A DNA stretch of 64,000 bases from Streptomyces sp. RKND-216 (GCF_004795255.1 NZ_SSBQ01000002.1:787001-851000), one strand, 5' to 3'. Shown: positions 50,866 through 59,968, counted from the first letter of the stretch. Numbers and translations are program-made. The notes: generated by a model from the sequence alone, not told the origin.

Positions 50866-53800
50866 GTGCGCTTCGGCATCCTGGGGCCGGTGGAGATCCG
50901 GCGCGACGGGGCCAGACAGCGGCTCCGCTCCGGTCGTGAACGGTCCCTGCTCGGGCTGCTCCTGCTGCACCCCGGACGCGTCTTCACGCCCGCCCGGCTC
51001 GTCGACCTGCTGTGGACGGACCCGCCCGGCAGTGCACGCGCCCAGGTCTACAACCTGGTCAGCAGACTGCGGCAGCACCTCTCCGACCCGCGCGGCGCGA
51101 TGCTGCGGACCGCCGACGGCGGCTACCTGCTCGTCCCGGGAACTCATCCGGTGGACCTGCTGGAGTTCCGGGCGGCGAGCACGGCCGGACGCAAGGCCGC
51201 CGCCATCGGCGAAGCGGCCGACGCCGCCGAGCAGTTCGCCGCCGCCCTGGACTGCTGGCGGGGCACCGCGCTGGGAGGGTGCACCGAACCCTTCGCGGAG
51301 GCCGCCCGGCGCGACCTGGACGAGGAACGCCACCGCGCCCTGGAGGGTCTGGCCGACGCACAACTCGACCTCGGCCGGTACGCACAGGTCCTCGCCACCG
51401 TCGGCCCGCTGCTCTCGGACCACCCGCACCGGGAGGACCTGTACCGGCGTCAGATGCTCGCCCTCGCCGCGATGGGCCGGACCGCCGACGCCCTCGCCAC
51501 CTACCGGCGGGCGTACCGGCGGCTGGAGGAGGACCTCGGGGTCGAACCGGGCGTGCAGCTGCGGGAGCTGCACCAGGAGGTGCTGCGCGGCGCGGCCGTC
51601 GTACCGGGCGCGGGCGCCGGACCGGAGACGGGCGTGCGGACCCGCTCCTCGCCTGCGCCGCAGCCCCCTGCGCGACGGCCGGACGGACCGGAGCCCGCCA
51701 CGCGGCGGGCCGAGGCGCTTGCCGGTACGCCGCCGCGCCAACTGCCGCCCGCGCCCGGGGTGTTGTCCGGCCGCGAGGAGCTGCTGGCGTACGCCCGGCA
51801 GGCGTTGCGGGAGGACGGCACCGTGCCCGTCGTCGTGCTGAGCGGCCAGGGCGGCGCCGGGAAGACCGCGCTGGCGCTGCGTACCGGGCACGTGCTGGAC
51901 GAGGAGTTCCCGGACGGCCAGCTCTACGCCGACCTGCGCGGCGCGCAGCCGGAGCCCGCGGACCCGCACGAGGTGGCCGCCGCCTTCCTGCGCGGACTGG
52001 GCGTGGACGGGCAGGACGTCCCGGCGGGCGCTGGCGAACGGACCGCCGCCCTCCGCACCCGCCTGGCCGGACGACGGGTGCTGCTTGTGCTGGACGACGC
52101 GCGGGACGAGGCGCAGGTGCGGCCGCTGCTGCCCGGCACGCCGGGCTGCGCGGTCCTGGTGACTTCGCGGCGCCGTCTCACCGCGCTGGACGACGCCGTC
52201 GCGCTCGATGTCGGCACCCTGGACCCGGCGGACTCGCGGGCTCTGCTGGCCCGCCTGGTGGGGCCCGAACGCGTGGCGGGGGAGCCGGATGCCGCCAGGG
52301 ACGTGGCGGAGCTGTGCGGGCACCTGCCGCTGGCGCTGCGCATCGCGGGCGCACGGCTCGCGTCGCGCCGGGACTGGACGCTGGGCCGGTTCCGTGACCG
52401 GCTGGCCGGACACCGTCAGCGGCTGGACCAGCTGAGCACGGGCGACCTGGACGTACGGGCGGGCATCGCGCTGAGCTACCGGGCGCTGCCTCCGGTGCTC
52501 CGGACGGCGCTGCGCCGCCTGGGGCTGCTGGCGGCGCAGAGCGTGCCGGGGTGGGTGGTGGGCGCGCTGGCCGGCCCGGACTTCGCGGACGACGACCTGC
52601 TGCCCGACCAGCTCGTCGACCGGCACCTGCTGCGGACGGCGGGGACGGACGCGGCCGGACAGCCGCGGTTCCGGCTGCACGACCTGGTGCACGACTTCGC
52701 GTACGAACGCGCCGTGGCCGAGGACCCGCCCGCCGAACGGGAGGCGGCCGTCGGGCGGGTGCTGCGCCACTGGCTGCTGCTGGCCTCCCGGGCGGCCGGG
52801 CAGCTCGGGCACGGCGGGGTGCTCGACGCGGTCGCCACCGGCGGCGAAGCGCTGCCCGCCGAGGCGTCCGCGGCGGCGCGGGAGCATCCGGCGGACTGGT
52901 TCGCCGCCGAGCGGGCGAACCTGGCCGACGCGGTACGCCTCGCCTGCCGGCTGCGGCTGCCCGCCCTCGCCACGGACCTGGCCCTGCAGCTCGACGGCTA
53001 CCTGATCATCCGCTTCCACGAGGCGGAGCGGGAGGCCGCGCTGCGAGCGGCCATCGACGCCTGGGGCGGGGAGCCCGCCGGGGACCGGCGGCTGTCCCGG
53101 CTCCATTTCGCGCTGTGCTGGGCGATGTTCCAGCAGGACCGGTACGCCGAGCTGGGCGAGGCGGCCCGCCGCTGCTGGGAGGTGGCCACCGACCTCGGCG
53201 ACCCGGAGGTGGTCGCCGACGCGGCGTGGCAGGTGGGACGCGCGACGGCGCTCCAGGGACGGCTGGCGGACGCGGCGGCGTACTACGAGAGTTCCGCGCG
53301 GGACGCGGAACGCCTCGGACTGTCGGACCGCGCCCAGGTGTACGCCCGCACCGGGCTGGCCAACGCCCTCGCGGACCTGGGTGACGCGGGCGCGGCGACC
53401 GGCCACTACCGGCGGGCCCTGCACCGGCACGAGGCGGCGGACCGTACCCGGGTGGTGGTGCTGCTGCGGTTCGCGGAGGCGCTGGCGGACCGGGGCGAGA
53501 CCGCCGGGGCGCTGGAGTCGCTGACCGAGGCCGCCCGGATCGTGTCCGGCATCGGCGACGAGGTCGGCGCGGCGCACGTGGAACGGGTGCGCGGCCAGGT
53601 GGATCTGGCCGCGCGGGACTGGGCCCGGGCCCGGGAACGCCTGGAGGCGGCGCTGGCGACGCTGCGGCGGAACCGCGAGCGGTCGGGCACGGCGCTGGTG
53701 CTGCGGAGCCTGGCGGACGCGGCGATCGGCGCGGGCGAGGCGTCGGCCGCGCGGGACCGGCTGCGGGAGGCGTCGGCGGTGTTCGGGCGGATGGCGGCAC

Positions 53801-53988
53801 CGGTGGAGGTGGCCCGCACCGAGGCGCGGCTCGCCGTGACCCTGCGGCTGGCCGGCGACGTAGCCGGCGCCGAAAACCATGCCGGGGCGTACCGGCGGGT
53901 GCTGCACGGGCTGGGGCTGACGCCCGCGTGCCTGCGGCTGCCGGAGCACGTGCGGCGCCTGCCGCCGCTCGCGGAGGAGGCCGTCTGA
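50866..53988 (+). CDS. AfsR/SARP-type transcriptional regulator with NB-ARC and TPR domains
   Basis: A 1040-residue regulator with four parts. An OmpR-like winged helix (about 1-95; FGILGPVEIRRDG, LVDLLW, VYNLVSRLRQ) and a bacterial transcriptional activator domain (about 95-245; FDREDLY-type region and DLGVEPG) form the SARP head. An NB-ARC ATPase follows, with Walker A GQGGAGKT (327-334) and Walker B VLLVLDD (405-411). A long helical TPR region ends the protein. This is the AfsR layout. It probably activates a secondary metabolite or developmental gene set, possibly after a nucleotide or phosphorylation switch. GTG at 50866 is preferred because AAGGGGG lies five bases upstream; an in-frame GTG at 50851 has no such site. 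The nearest biosynthetic cluster here is the NRPS, 26 kb away, so any link is speculative. Confidence 0.93.
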   Translation: MRFGILGPVEIRRDGARQRLRSGRERSLLGLLLLHPGRVFTPARLVDLLWTDPPGSARAQVYNLVSRLRQHLSDPRGAMLRTADGGYLLVPGTHPVDLLEFRAASTAGRKAAAIGEAADAAEQFAAALDCWRGTALGGCTEPFAEAARRDLDEERHRALEGLADAQLDLGRYAQVLATVGPLLSDHPHREDLYRRQMLALAAMGRTADALATYRRAYRRLEEDLGVEPGVQLRELHQEVLRGAAVVPGAGAGPETGVRTRSSPAPQPPARRPDGPEPATRRAEALAGTPPRQLPPAPGVLSGREELLAYARQALREDGTVPVVVLSGQGGAGKTALALRTGHVLDEEFPDGQLYADLRGAQPEPADPHEVAAAFLRGLGVDGQDVPAGAGERTAALRTRLAGRRVLLVLDDARDEAQVRPLLPGTPGCAVLVTSRRRLTALDDAVALDVGTLDPADSRALLARLVGPERVAGEPDAARDVAELCGHLPLALRIAGARLASRRDWTLGRFRDRLAGHRQRLDQLSTGDLDVRAGIALSYRALPPVLRTALRRLGLLAAQSVPGWVVGALAGPDFADDDLLPDQLVDRHLLRTAGTDAAGQPRFRLHDLVHDFAYERAVAEDPPAEREAAVGRVLRHWLLLASRAAGQLGHGGVLDAVATGGEALPAEASAAAREHPADWFAAERANLADAVRLACRLRLPALATDLALQLDGYLIIRFHEAEREAALRAAIDAWGGEPAGDRRLSRLHFALCWAMFQQDRYAELGEAARRCWEVATDLGDPEVVADAAWQVGRATALQGRLADAAAYYESSARDAERLGLSDRAQVYARTGLANALADLGDAGAATGHYRRALHRHEAADRTRVVVLLRFAEALADRGETAGALESLTEAARIVSGIGDEVGAAHVERVRGQVDLAARDWARARERLEAALATLRRNRERSGTALVLRSLADAAIGAGEASAARDRLREASAVFGRMAAPVEVARTEARLAVTLRLAGDVAGAENHAGAYRRVLHGLGLTPACLRLPEHVRRLPPLAEEAV

Positions 53989-54014
53989 CGGCGCCGGTGC
54001 CCGCCGGGGGCGCG

Positions 54015-54051
54015 GGCACGGCACGGGTGGGGGCGCCTCCCGTGCCGTGCC
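54015..54051. terminator. Inverted repeat between convergent genes
   Basis: Arms 54015-54027 and 54039-54051 form a 13-base stem around an 11-base loop. The repeat lies between the AfsR-like gene and the convergent extensin-like gene. Confidence 0.6.
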
Positions 54052-54059
54052 GGGCTGGG

Positions 54060-54950
54060 TCAGAACGCCTCGTTGCGGAAGCCGTGCCGGGCGACGCGCG
54101 CGAGCATCGTCCGCCAGGAGTCGATGCTGGCGTGCGGGTTGCCCTCGATGCTCAGCCGGTTGCGCGCACGGTTGAACCACTTCTCCGTCTGCGGTCCCCA
54201 GATGCCGTCCACCGCGATGCCCGCGCCCATGAAGTTGTTGGACATGGCCTGCACGAACTTGGTGTCGCTGCTGGAGCCCTTGGAGCACTTGGTGGGCAGC
54301 CCGCCGAAGTCGGCGTGGATGTGGTCGCGGTGGTCGGCGTTGTACCAGCCGTCGAGCACGTACCGGAAGCGGCGGCGGCAGGTGGCGTCGACCGCCAGGT
54401 AGCGGCGGCGGCGGGTGCGGTCGCCGGCGTGGTGGCCGTCCAGCGGGGACGACTGGCGTCCGCCGCCCCAGCGGACCAGGTCCAGGTCCATCGCGGTGCC
54501 GTTGCCGTGCTGGCCGCTGCGGTTGACGTAGAACCCCGCCGAGACGAGGAACTTGACGTTGCCGAAGCCGCCGTCCTCGGACAGCCGGCGCAGGTCGCGG
54601 ATCCACACCACCAGGCGGTCGTAGAAGGCGGGGGTGCAGCGCCAGTCGCGCAGGGTGGTGTTCCCGCGGTTGCCGCGCCAGTAGTAGACGGGCGTGCCGT
54701 CGATCCTGCTGAACGTCTTCAGCGCCATCAGCGACGCCGAGGCCGGGGGCTGCATCTCGGCCGGCAGCGGGGCGAACGCGGGCTCCTCGGCGGCGTAGGC
54801 GGTCCCCGAGGTGTTCGCCAGCATCGCGGCGGTGGTGGCCGCGCCGACTCCGCCCAGGAAGAGCCGGCGGTCGATGCGCGAGGTGACGTTCGTGTCGGGG
54901 CGGGCGTCCGTGCCGGGGTGGCCGACGGGTCTGTCCTGTGGCTCCTGCAT
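54060..54950 (-). CDS. Tat-exported extensin-like / M15-type peptidase-like protein
   Basis: A 296-residue exported protein. The twin-arginine signal (RIDRRLFLGG, Arg28-Arg29) is followed by a hydrophobic stretch and a likely cleavage near residue 53. The mature domain has the HGNGTAMDLDLV and DHRDHIHADF motifs of the extensin-like/M15 D,D-peptidase fold, whose His and Asp residues bind zinc. A C-terminal VDGIWGPQTEKWFN segment resembles a peptidoglycan-binding repeat. It is likely a cell-wall enzyme. GGAG lies six bases before the ATG. Confidence 0.85.
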   Translation of the reverse strand: MQEPQDRPVGHPGTDARPDTNVTSRIDRRLFLGGVGAATTAAMLANTSGTAYAAEEPAFAPLPAEMQPPASASLMALKTFSRIDGTPVYYWRGNRGNTTLRDWRCTPAFYDRLVVWIRDLRRLSEDGGFGNVKFLVSAGFYVNRSGQHGNGTAMDLDLVRWGGGRQSSPLDGHHAGDRTRRRRYLAVDATCRRRFRYVLDGWYNADHRDHIHADFGGLPTKCSKGSSSDTKFVQAMSNNFMGAGIAVDGIWGPQTEKWFNRARNRLSIEGNPHASIDSWRTMLARVARHGFRNEAF

Positions 54951-55200
54951 GGTGTGCTCCTCCGCAGTGGTCTCCGCGTGATGTGGGGCGGTGGCACTGC
55001 GATGGTGAGCGGCAGGTCTCCTTTCCGGCTCATTTCCTTCTCACTCGGCGCATGCGCAGGTCGGAGGGGCTTCTCGGCCGTGCTTCCGTGCGTGCCGCAG
55101 CGCTTCCTCCCGGCAGGCGATGAGTTTTCCGCGGAGCGGCCGTCTCTACCTGTGCCGGGCCCGTCCGGGGCCGGGCAGCGCAGGAGAGAGGGCGTCCACC
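54951..55200. other. Divergent intergenic region (250 bases)
   Basis: It lies between the Tat-exported protein and the VOC gene and is AT-richer than its surroundings near 55020-55060. It should contain both promoters. I see no clear consensus elements and no small gene I can support. Confidence 0.4.
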
Positions 55201-55614
55201 ATGAGCAAGATGATCTTCGTGAACCTCCCGGTGAAGGACCTGAACCGGTCCGTGGAGTTCTTCGGCAAGCTGGGCTTCACCTTCAACAAGCAGTTCACCG
55301 ACGAGAACGCCACCGCGATGGAGATCGACAAGGACAACGGGATCTACGCGATGCTGCTGGTCGAGCCCTACTTCAAGGGATTCACCAAGAAGGAGATCGC
55401 CGACGCGACGAAGACCACCGAGGCGATCGTGGCGCTGGGCCTGGAGAGCCGCGCCGCGGTCGACGAACTCGCCGACAAGGCCCTGGCGAGCGGTGGCAGC
55501 CCGGCGAACGAGCCGATGGACGAGGGGTACATGTACGGCCGCAGCTTCCAGGACCCGGACGGCCACCAGTGGGAGGTCATGTGGATGGACGCGGCCGCCG
55601 TGGAGCCGAGCTGA
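55201..55614 (+). CDS. VOC-superfamily (glyoxalase/bleomycin-resistance-like) protein
   Basis: A 137-residue VOC protein with paired beta-alpha-beta units: MIFVNLPVKDLNRSVEFFGK at the N-terminus and RSFQDPDGHQWEVMWMD at the C-terminus. Family members bind a metal and act as dioxygenases, glyoxalases or drug-sequestering proteins. The specific role is unknown. Codon usage with many AAG codons differs mildly from neighbours, suggesting strong expression. Confidence 0.9.
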   Translation: MSKMIFVNLPVKDLNRSVEFFGKLGFTFNKQFTDENATAMEIDKDNGIYAMLLVEPYFKGFTKKEIADATKTTEAIVALGLESRAAVDELADKALASGGSPANEPMDEGYMYGRSFQDPDGHQWEVMWMDAAAVEPS

Positions 55615-55704
55615 CGCGCGGGGCGGCCCCGGCGGGCGGAGTGCCCGGGCCGGCGACGGGGTGACGGCCGGGGCGGCGGGGCCCCGGGCCGTCGGCTCGG
55701 GCTG

Positions 55705-56103
55705 TCAGTCGAGGACGGCGATGCCGTCCAGTTCGACCAGCGCCTCCTCGTCCCACAGCCGCACGACGCCGATCAGCGCCATCGCCGGGTAGTCGCGCCC
55801 GGCCAGTTCCCGCCAGATGCGGCCGAGTTCGCGGGCGTGGGCGCGGTAGGCGCCGACGTCGGTGGTGTAGACGGTGACGCGGGTCAGGCCGGCGGGCGTG
55901 CCACCGGAGGCGCGCAGCGCCGTGAGGAGGTTGCCGAGGGCCTGCCGGAACTGCGCGGGCAGGTCGTCCCCGGTGATCCTCCCCGTGCCGTCCAGGGCGG
56001 TCTGACCGGCGAGGAACACCAGGCGGGAGCCGGTGACGGCCACGGCATGCGAAAAGCCGGTGGGCGGCGCCAGCTCGCCGGGGTTCACACGTTCGAGTGT
56101 CAT
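55705..56103 (-). CDS. RidA-family enamine/imine deaminase
   Basis: A 132-residue Rid protein with the segment VFLAGQTALDGTGRI, then LPAQFRQALGNLLTAL and TRVTVYTTDV near the conserved arginine seen in RidA. Rid proteins hydrolyse reactive enamines or imines to carbonyl compounds and ammonia. Its ATG overlaps the stop of the acyl-CoA dehydrogenase gene (ATGA), so it belongs to the catabolic operon rather than to general PLP-enzyme detoxification. A fitting job would be removing the amino group from the amino-oxo-cyclohexenecarboxyl-CoA made by the nearby monooxygenase/reductase; this is inference. Confidence 0.9.
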   Translation of the reverse strand: MTLERVNPGELAPPTGFSHAVAVTGSRLVFLAGQTALDGTGRITGDDLPAQFRQALGNLLTALRASGGTPAGLTRVTVYTTDVGAYRAHARELGRIWRELAGRDYPAMALIGVVRLWDEEALVELDGIAVLD

Positions 56104-57227
56104 GCGTAGAGCTCCTTGGCGATGATCGAGCGCTGTACCTCGGTCGCACCCTCGTAGATGCGCGGGGCACGCACCTCGCGATACAGGTGTTCCAGGAGAT
56201 GTCCGTGCTGGAGGGCGGCGGCGCCATGGATCTGGACCGCGGTGTCCACGGCGTACTGGGCGGTCTCGGTGGCCAGCAGTTTCGCCATCGCCGCCCGGCG
56301 CGCGATGCCCTCCTCGCCGCGGTCGTACGCGGCCGCGGCGGCGTACACCAGCAGCCGTGCCGCCTCGATCCGGGTGGCCATCTCGGCGAGCTGGTGGGAC
56401 ACGGCCTGGAGTTCGCGCAGCGCGCCGCCGAAGGCGGTACGGCTACCGGCGTGCGCGACCGCGGCGTCCAGCGCGGACTGCGCCATGCCCACGGCGAACG
56501 CGCCCACGCTGGGGCGGAAGAGGTTGAGGGTCCGCATGGCGACGCCGAAGCCCTCGTCGACCGTGCCCAGTACGTCGGCGCCGGTGACCGGCACCCCGTC
56601 GAAGGTGAGGGTGCCGATGGGGTGCGGGGAAAGCATCCGCAGCGGCTCGCCGGTGAGTCCGGGACGCCCGGCCGGGACGAGGAACGCGGTCACGCCGCGC
56701 GCGCCGGCACCGTCGGTGGTGCGGGCGAAGACGGAGTAGACGTCGGCATGGGGTGCATTGGAGATCCAGGTCTTGGTGCCGCGCAGCTCCCAGCCGTCAC
56801 CGGCCGGCACCGCGGCCAGGGACAGCGCTGCGGCGTCCGAGCCGGCGCCCGGCTCGCTCAGCGCGAAGGCCGCCACGGCGCGCCCGGCGGCCACATCGGG
56901 CAGCCACCGCGCCCGCTGCTCGTCCGTGCCGGACAGGGCGAGCGGGTAGGCGCCCAGCCCCTGGAGGGCGAGGGCGGTCTCGGCCTCGGTGCAGCCGTGC
57001 GCGAGCGACTCGCGCAGCAGGCACAGGTCCATCGCGCGGGCCGGGGAGCCGTCGGCCGGGAAGACCCGTTCCAGCAGGCCGGTGTCGCCCAGGGCGGCGA
57101 CGAGCGCCCGGTTCACCCCCGGCCGCTCGCCGTGCTCGGCCGCCAGCGGCCGGAGCCGCTCCGCGGCCAGCGCCCGCAGCTCCTCGCACCACTGCTGTTG
57201 CTCCGGCTCCAGCGCGAACGCCCGCAT
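56100..57227 (-). CDS. Acyl-CoA dehydrogenase
   Basis: A 375-residue acyl-CoA dehydrogenase of normal length. Motifs include AFALSEPGAGSDAAA (FAD/acyl contact), GTKTWISNA, and the C-terminal AVQIHGAAALQHGHLLEHLY and YEGATEVQRSIIAKEL. It introduces a double bond next to the thioester using FAD. In this neighbourhood it probably acts on a ring-derived acyl-CoA in anthranilate breakdown. ATG at 57227 is favoured by GGAGG eight bases upstream; a longer in-frame form from 57272 lacks such a site. It is transcribed divergently from the CoA ligase and coupled to the RidA gene. Confidence 0.93.
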   Translation of the reverse strand: MRAFALEPEQQQWCEELRALAAERLRPLAAEHGERPGVNRALVAALGDTGLLERVFPADGSPARAMDLCLLRESLAHGCTEAETALALQGLGAYPLALSGTDEQRARWLPDVAAGRAVAAFALSEPGAGSDAAALSLAAVPAGDGWELRGTKTWISNAPHADVYSVFARTTDGAGARGVTAFLVPAGRPGLTGEPLRMLSPHPIGTLTFDGVPVTGADVLGTVDEGFGVAMRTLNLFRPSVGAFAVGMAQSALDAAVAHAGSRTAFGGALRELQAVSHQLAEMATRIEAARLLVYAAAAAYDRGEEGIARRAAMAKLLATETAQYAVDTAVQIHGAAALQHGHLLEHLYREVRAPRIYEGATEVQRSIIAKELYA

Positions 57228-57254
57228 CGGCGACGCCTCCTTTATCGCGGACCG

Positions 57255-57282
57255 TTGACTGTCGTCACGCACACGTTACGCT
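57255..57282 (+). promoter_or_regulatory. Candidate promoter with overlapping palindrome, CoA ligase side
   Basis: TTGACT (57255-57260) and TACGCT (57277-57282) are spaced by 16 bases, a reasonable vegetative promoter. The spacer and -10 contain the imperfect palindrome GTCACG-CACA-CGTTAC (57264-57279, five of six arm positions pair). A repressor bound there would block the promoter. The PaaX-family protein encoded downstream is the obvious candidate. Confidence 0.5.
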
Positions 57283-57391
57283 CATCCGCATCCGGGCACG
57301 CCAGTGCTCCACCGTGAGAAGGCCCGTGACAGGCCCGCGGGGAGCCCTGACCCACCACCTTCGGGGACCGCCGCAAGGGGGCACGACCGTC

Positions 57392-59077
57392 ATGGAACCG
57401 ATCCCGTCCGCCCACGTCGACACCTTCGCCCGCGACCACCTGCCGCCCCGGGAGCACTGGCCGGAGCTCGTCTTCGACCTGCCCGAGCTGCGGTACCCGG
57501 ACCGCCTGAACTGCGGGGCCGAACTGCTGGACCGCACGGTGGAACGGCTCGGCGCCGACCGCCGCGCCTTCATGACCGACGACGCCTCCTGGTCCTACGG
57601 CGAGCTGCGCGACCGGGTGGACGCCATCGCCCACGTGCTGACCAGCGACCTCGGCGTTGTACCCGGCAACCGGGTGCTGCTGCGCGGGCCCACCACGCCC
57701 GAGCTGGCCGCCTGCTGGCTGGCGGTGATGAAGGCCGGAGCCGTCGCCGTCACCGTGCTCGCCGCACAGCGCTCCCACGAGCTGCGGACCATCTGCGAGA
57801 TCGCCGAGGTCGGTCACGCCCTGTGCGACGCCGCCACGCTGGACGACCTGGTCAAGGCGGACGTGCCCGGCCTGCGCGTCACCCCCTTCGGCGGCGGCTC
57901 CCCCGACGACCTGGACCGGCTGACCCGGCCCTGGGCGGGCCGGCCCTACGGCGCGGTGGCCACGGCCGCGGACGACGTCGCGCTCATCGCCTTCACCTCC
58001 GGCACCACCGGGCGCCCCAAGGGCTGCATGCACTTCCACCGCGACGTGCTCGCCGTCGCCGACAGCTTCTCCGCACACGTGCTGCGCCCGGAGCCGGACG
58101 ACCTGTTCTCCGGCAGTCCGCCACTGGGCTTCACCTTCGGCCTGGGCGGCCTGGTGCTCTTCCCGCTGCGGGTCGGCGCCGCCGCGCTGCTCCAGCAGTG
58201 GAACGGCCCCGACCAGATGCTCGCCGCCGTGCAACGCCACCGGGTGTCGGTGCTGTTCACCGCGCCGACCGCCTACCGGGCGATCCTGGGGAAGCTCGCG
58301 GACGGCGAGGCGCGCGGCGAGCCCTGGGACGTCACCTCGCTGCGCCGCTGCGTCTCGGCGGGCGAGCACCTGCCCGCGGCCACCTGGGAGGCATGGCGGG
58401 AGCGCACCGGGCTGCGGCTCATCGACGGGATCGGGGCCACGGAGATGCTGCACATCTTCATCTCCGCGGCCGACGACGCCATCCGGCCCGGCACCACCGG
58501 CCGCCCGGTGCCCGGCTTCGAAGCGCGGGTCGTGGGCGAGGACGGCACCACCCCCGTCCCGGACGGCGAGCCGGGGCTGCTGGCCGTGCGCGGCCCGGTG
58601 GGCTGCCGCTACCTGGCCGACCCGCGGCAGCAGAACTACGTGCGCGGCGGCTGGAACCTCACCGGCGACACCTACGTGCGCGAGGCGGGCGGCTACTTCC
58701 GCTACGTCGCCCGGGCGGACGACATGATCATCTCGGCGGGCTACAACATCGCCGGTCCGGAGGTCGAGGGCGCCCTGCTGCGCCACCCCGACGTGGAGGA
58801 GGTCGCGGTCGTCGGCCGCGCGGACGAGGAACGCGGGCAGACCGTGGTCGCCCACGTGGTGCTCCGGGAGGGCGTGCCGCGCGGCACGGACACCGTGGAC
58901 CGGCTGCGCGCCTTCACCAAGGAGGAGCTGACCCCGTTCAAGTGCCCGAAGGAGATCGTCTTCGCCGACGCGCTGCCGCGCACTCCGACCGGGAAGCTCC
59001 AGCGCTTCCGGCTGCGGGAGGCTCCCGCACAGCCGGAGGGGAGAGCGGAGGAGCGGGCGCAGGAGCGGGCTGGCTAG
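57392..59077 (+). CDS. 2-aminobenzoate-CoA ligase-like acyl-CoA synthetase
   Basis: A 561-residue ANL-superfamily ligase. Core motifs are FTSGTTGRPKGCMHFHRDV, the GIGATEMLH (A5) region, GDTYVRE, and PRTPTGKLQRF with the catalytic lysine. The pattern around KGCMHFHRD and the ATEMLH core fits benzoate/2-aminobenzoate-CoA ligases. It would activate anthranilate or a related aromatic acid to its CoA thioester with ATP. AAGGGGG lies upstream of the ATG. It is divergent from the dehydrogenase operon and nine bases from the PaaX gene. Benzoate or salicylate are alternative substrates, but the bifunctional oxygenase nearby favours 2-aminobenzoate. Confidence 0.87.
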   Translation: MEPIPSAHVDTFARDHLPPREHWPELVFDLPELRYPDRLNCGAELLDRTVERLGADRRAFMTDDASWSYGELRDRVDAIAHVLTSDLGVVPGNRVLLRGPTTPELAACWLAVMKAGAVAVTVLAAQRSHELRTICEIAEVGHALCDAATLDDLVKADVPGLRVTPFGGGSPDDLDRLTRPWAGRPYGAVATAADDVALIAFTSGTTGRPKGCMHFHRDVLAVADSFSAHVLRPEPDDLFSGSPPLGFTFGLGGLVLFPLRVGAAALLQQWNGPDQMLAAVQRHRVSVLFTAPTAYRAILGKLADGEARGEPWDVTSLRRCVSAGEHLPAATWEAWRERTGLRLIDGIGATEMLHIFISAADDAIRPGTTGRPVPGFEARVVGEDGTTPVPDGEPGLLAVRGPVGCRYLADPRQQNYVRGGWNLTGDTYVREAGGYFRYVARADDMIISAGYNIAGPEVEGALLRHPDVEEVAVVGRADEERGQTVVAHVVLREGVPRGTDTVDRLRAFTKEELTPFKCPKEIVFADALPRTPTGKLQRFRLREAPAQPEGRAEERAQERAG

Positions 59078-59086
59078 AGTGAAGGC

Positions 59087-59968
59087 GTGGCCCAGCCCTC
59101 CTCCCCCGGTTCCCTGATCCTGACGTTCTTCGGCGCGTACGGACGGCCCGGCACTGCCGGGGGCTCCGGCACCCCCGGAAACGGCGAGGAACCGGACGGC
59201 GGCGCCCCGGCCGGCAGCGTGCCCGTCGCGGCGCTGATCCGGCTGCTCGCCACGGTCGGGGTGGACGCGCCGTCCGTGCGGTCCGCGGTCTCCCGGCTGA
59301 AACGGCGCGGGCTGCTGGTCGCCGACCGCGCGGGCAGCCGCGCCGCGGCGTACGCGCCCTCGGACGCGGCACGCCAGGTGCTCGCCGACGGCGACCGGCG
59401 CATCTACGACCGGCCCTGCCCGGCCGCCGACGGCGCATGGCTGCTCGCGGTGTTCTCCGTCCCCGAACGGGAACGGCAGCGGCGGCACCTGCTGCGCTCG
59501 CGGCTCGCCCGGCTCGGCTTCGGCAACGCCGCACCGGGCATCTGGATCGCGCCCGCCCACCTGGAGGAGGAGACCCGGCACACCCTGGAGCGGCTCGGCC
59601 TCACCGCGTACGTCGACCTCTTCCGGGGCGTGCACACCGGCTTCGAGCCGACGCACGAGGCGGTGGCGCGATGGTGGGACCTGGACGCCCTCGCGTCCCT
59701 GCACCGCGACTTCCTCCACGCCCAGGAACCGGTGCTGCACGCGTGGGCGCGGCGCCGGAAGGTGGCGCCGGAGGAGGCGTACCGCGACTACCTTCCCGCG
59801 CTGGACGCCTGGCGGCGGCTGCCGTACGCCGACCCGGGCCTGCCCTCCGGTCTGCTCCCGGAGGACTGGCCGGGCGAACGTGCCGCAGAGGTCTTCCACG
59901 CCCTCGACGCGAAGCTGCGCGGGCCGGGCGCGGAGTACGCGGCCTCGGTCCTCCGCGCCTGCGGTTAG
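59087..59968 (+). CDS. PaaX-family transcriptional regulator
   Basis: A 293-residue PaaX-type regulator. An N-terminal winged helix (about 40-95; SVRSAVSRLKRRGLL, preceded by a Gly/Pro-rich insert) is followed by the central and C-terminal PaaX domains (WLLAVFSVPERERQRRHLLR; RDFLHAQEPV). PaaX proteins sense aryl-CoA thioesters such as phenylacetyl-CoA and repress catabolic operons. Here the inducer is likely an aminobenzoyl-CoA-type thioester. It follows the CoA ligase by nine bases on the same strand, so it is probably autoregulated. The GTG start has only a weak ribosome-binding site. Confidence 0.9.
   Translation: MAQPSSPGSLILTFFGAYGRPGTAGGSGTPGNGEEPDGGAPAGSVPVAALIRLLATVGVDAPSVRSAVSRLKRRGLLVADRAGSRAAAYAPSDAARQVLADGDRRIYDRPCPAADGAWLLAVFSVPERERQRRHLLRSRLARLGFGNAAPGIWIAPAHLEEETRHTLERLGLTAYVDLFRGVHTGFEPTHEAVARWWDLDALASLHRDFLHAQEPVLHAWARRRKVAPEEAYRDYLPALDAWRRLPYADPGLPSGLLPEDWPGERAAEVFHALDAKLRGPGAEYAASVLRACG

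Noticed and set aside
55623..55677. Imperfect inverted repeat (arms 55623-55633 and 55667-55677) between the VOC and RidA genes as a terminator
   Set aside because: One mismatch and a 33-base loop in very GC-rich DNA; such pairings are expected by chance here, so it was not listed as a feature.
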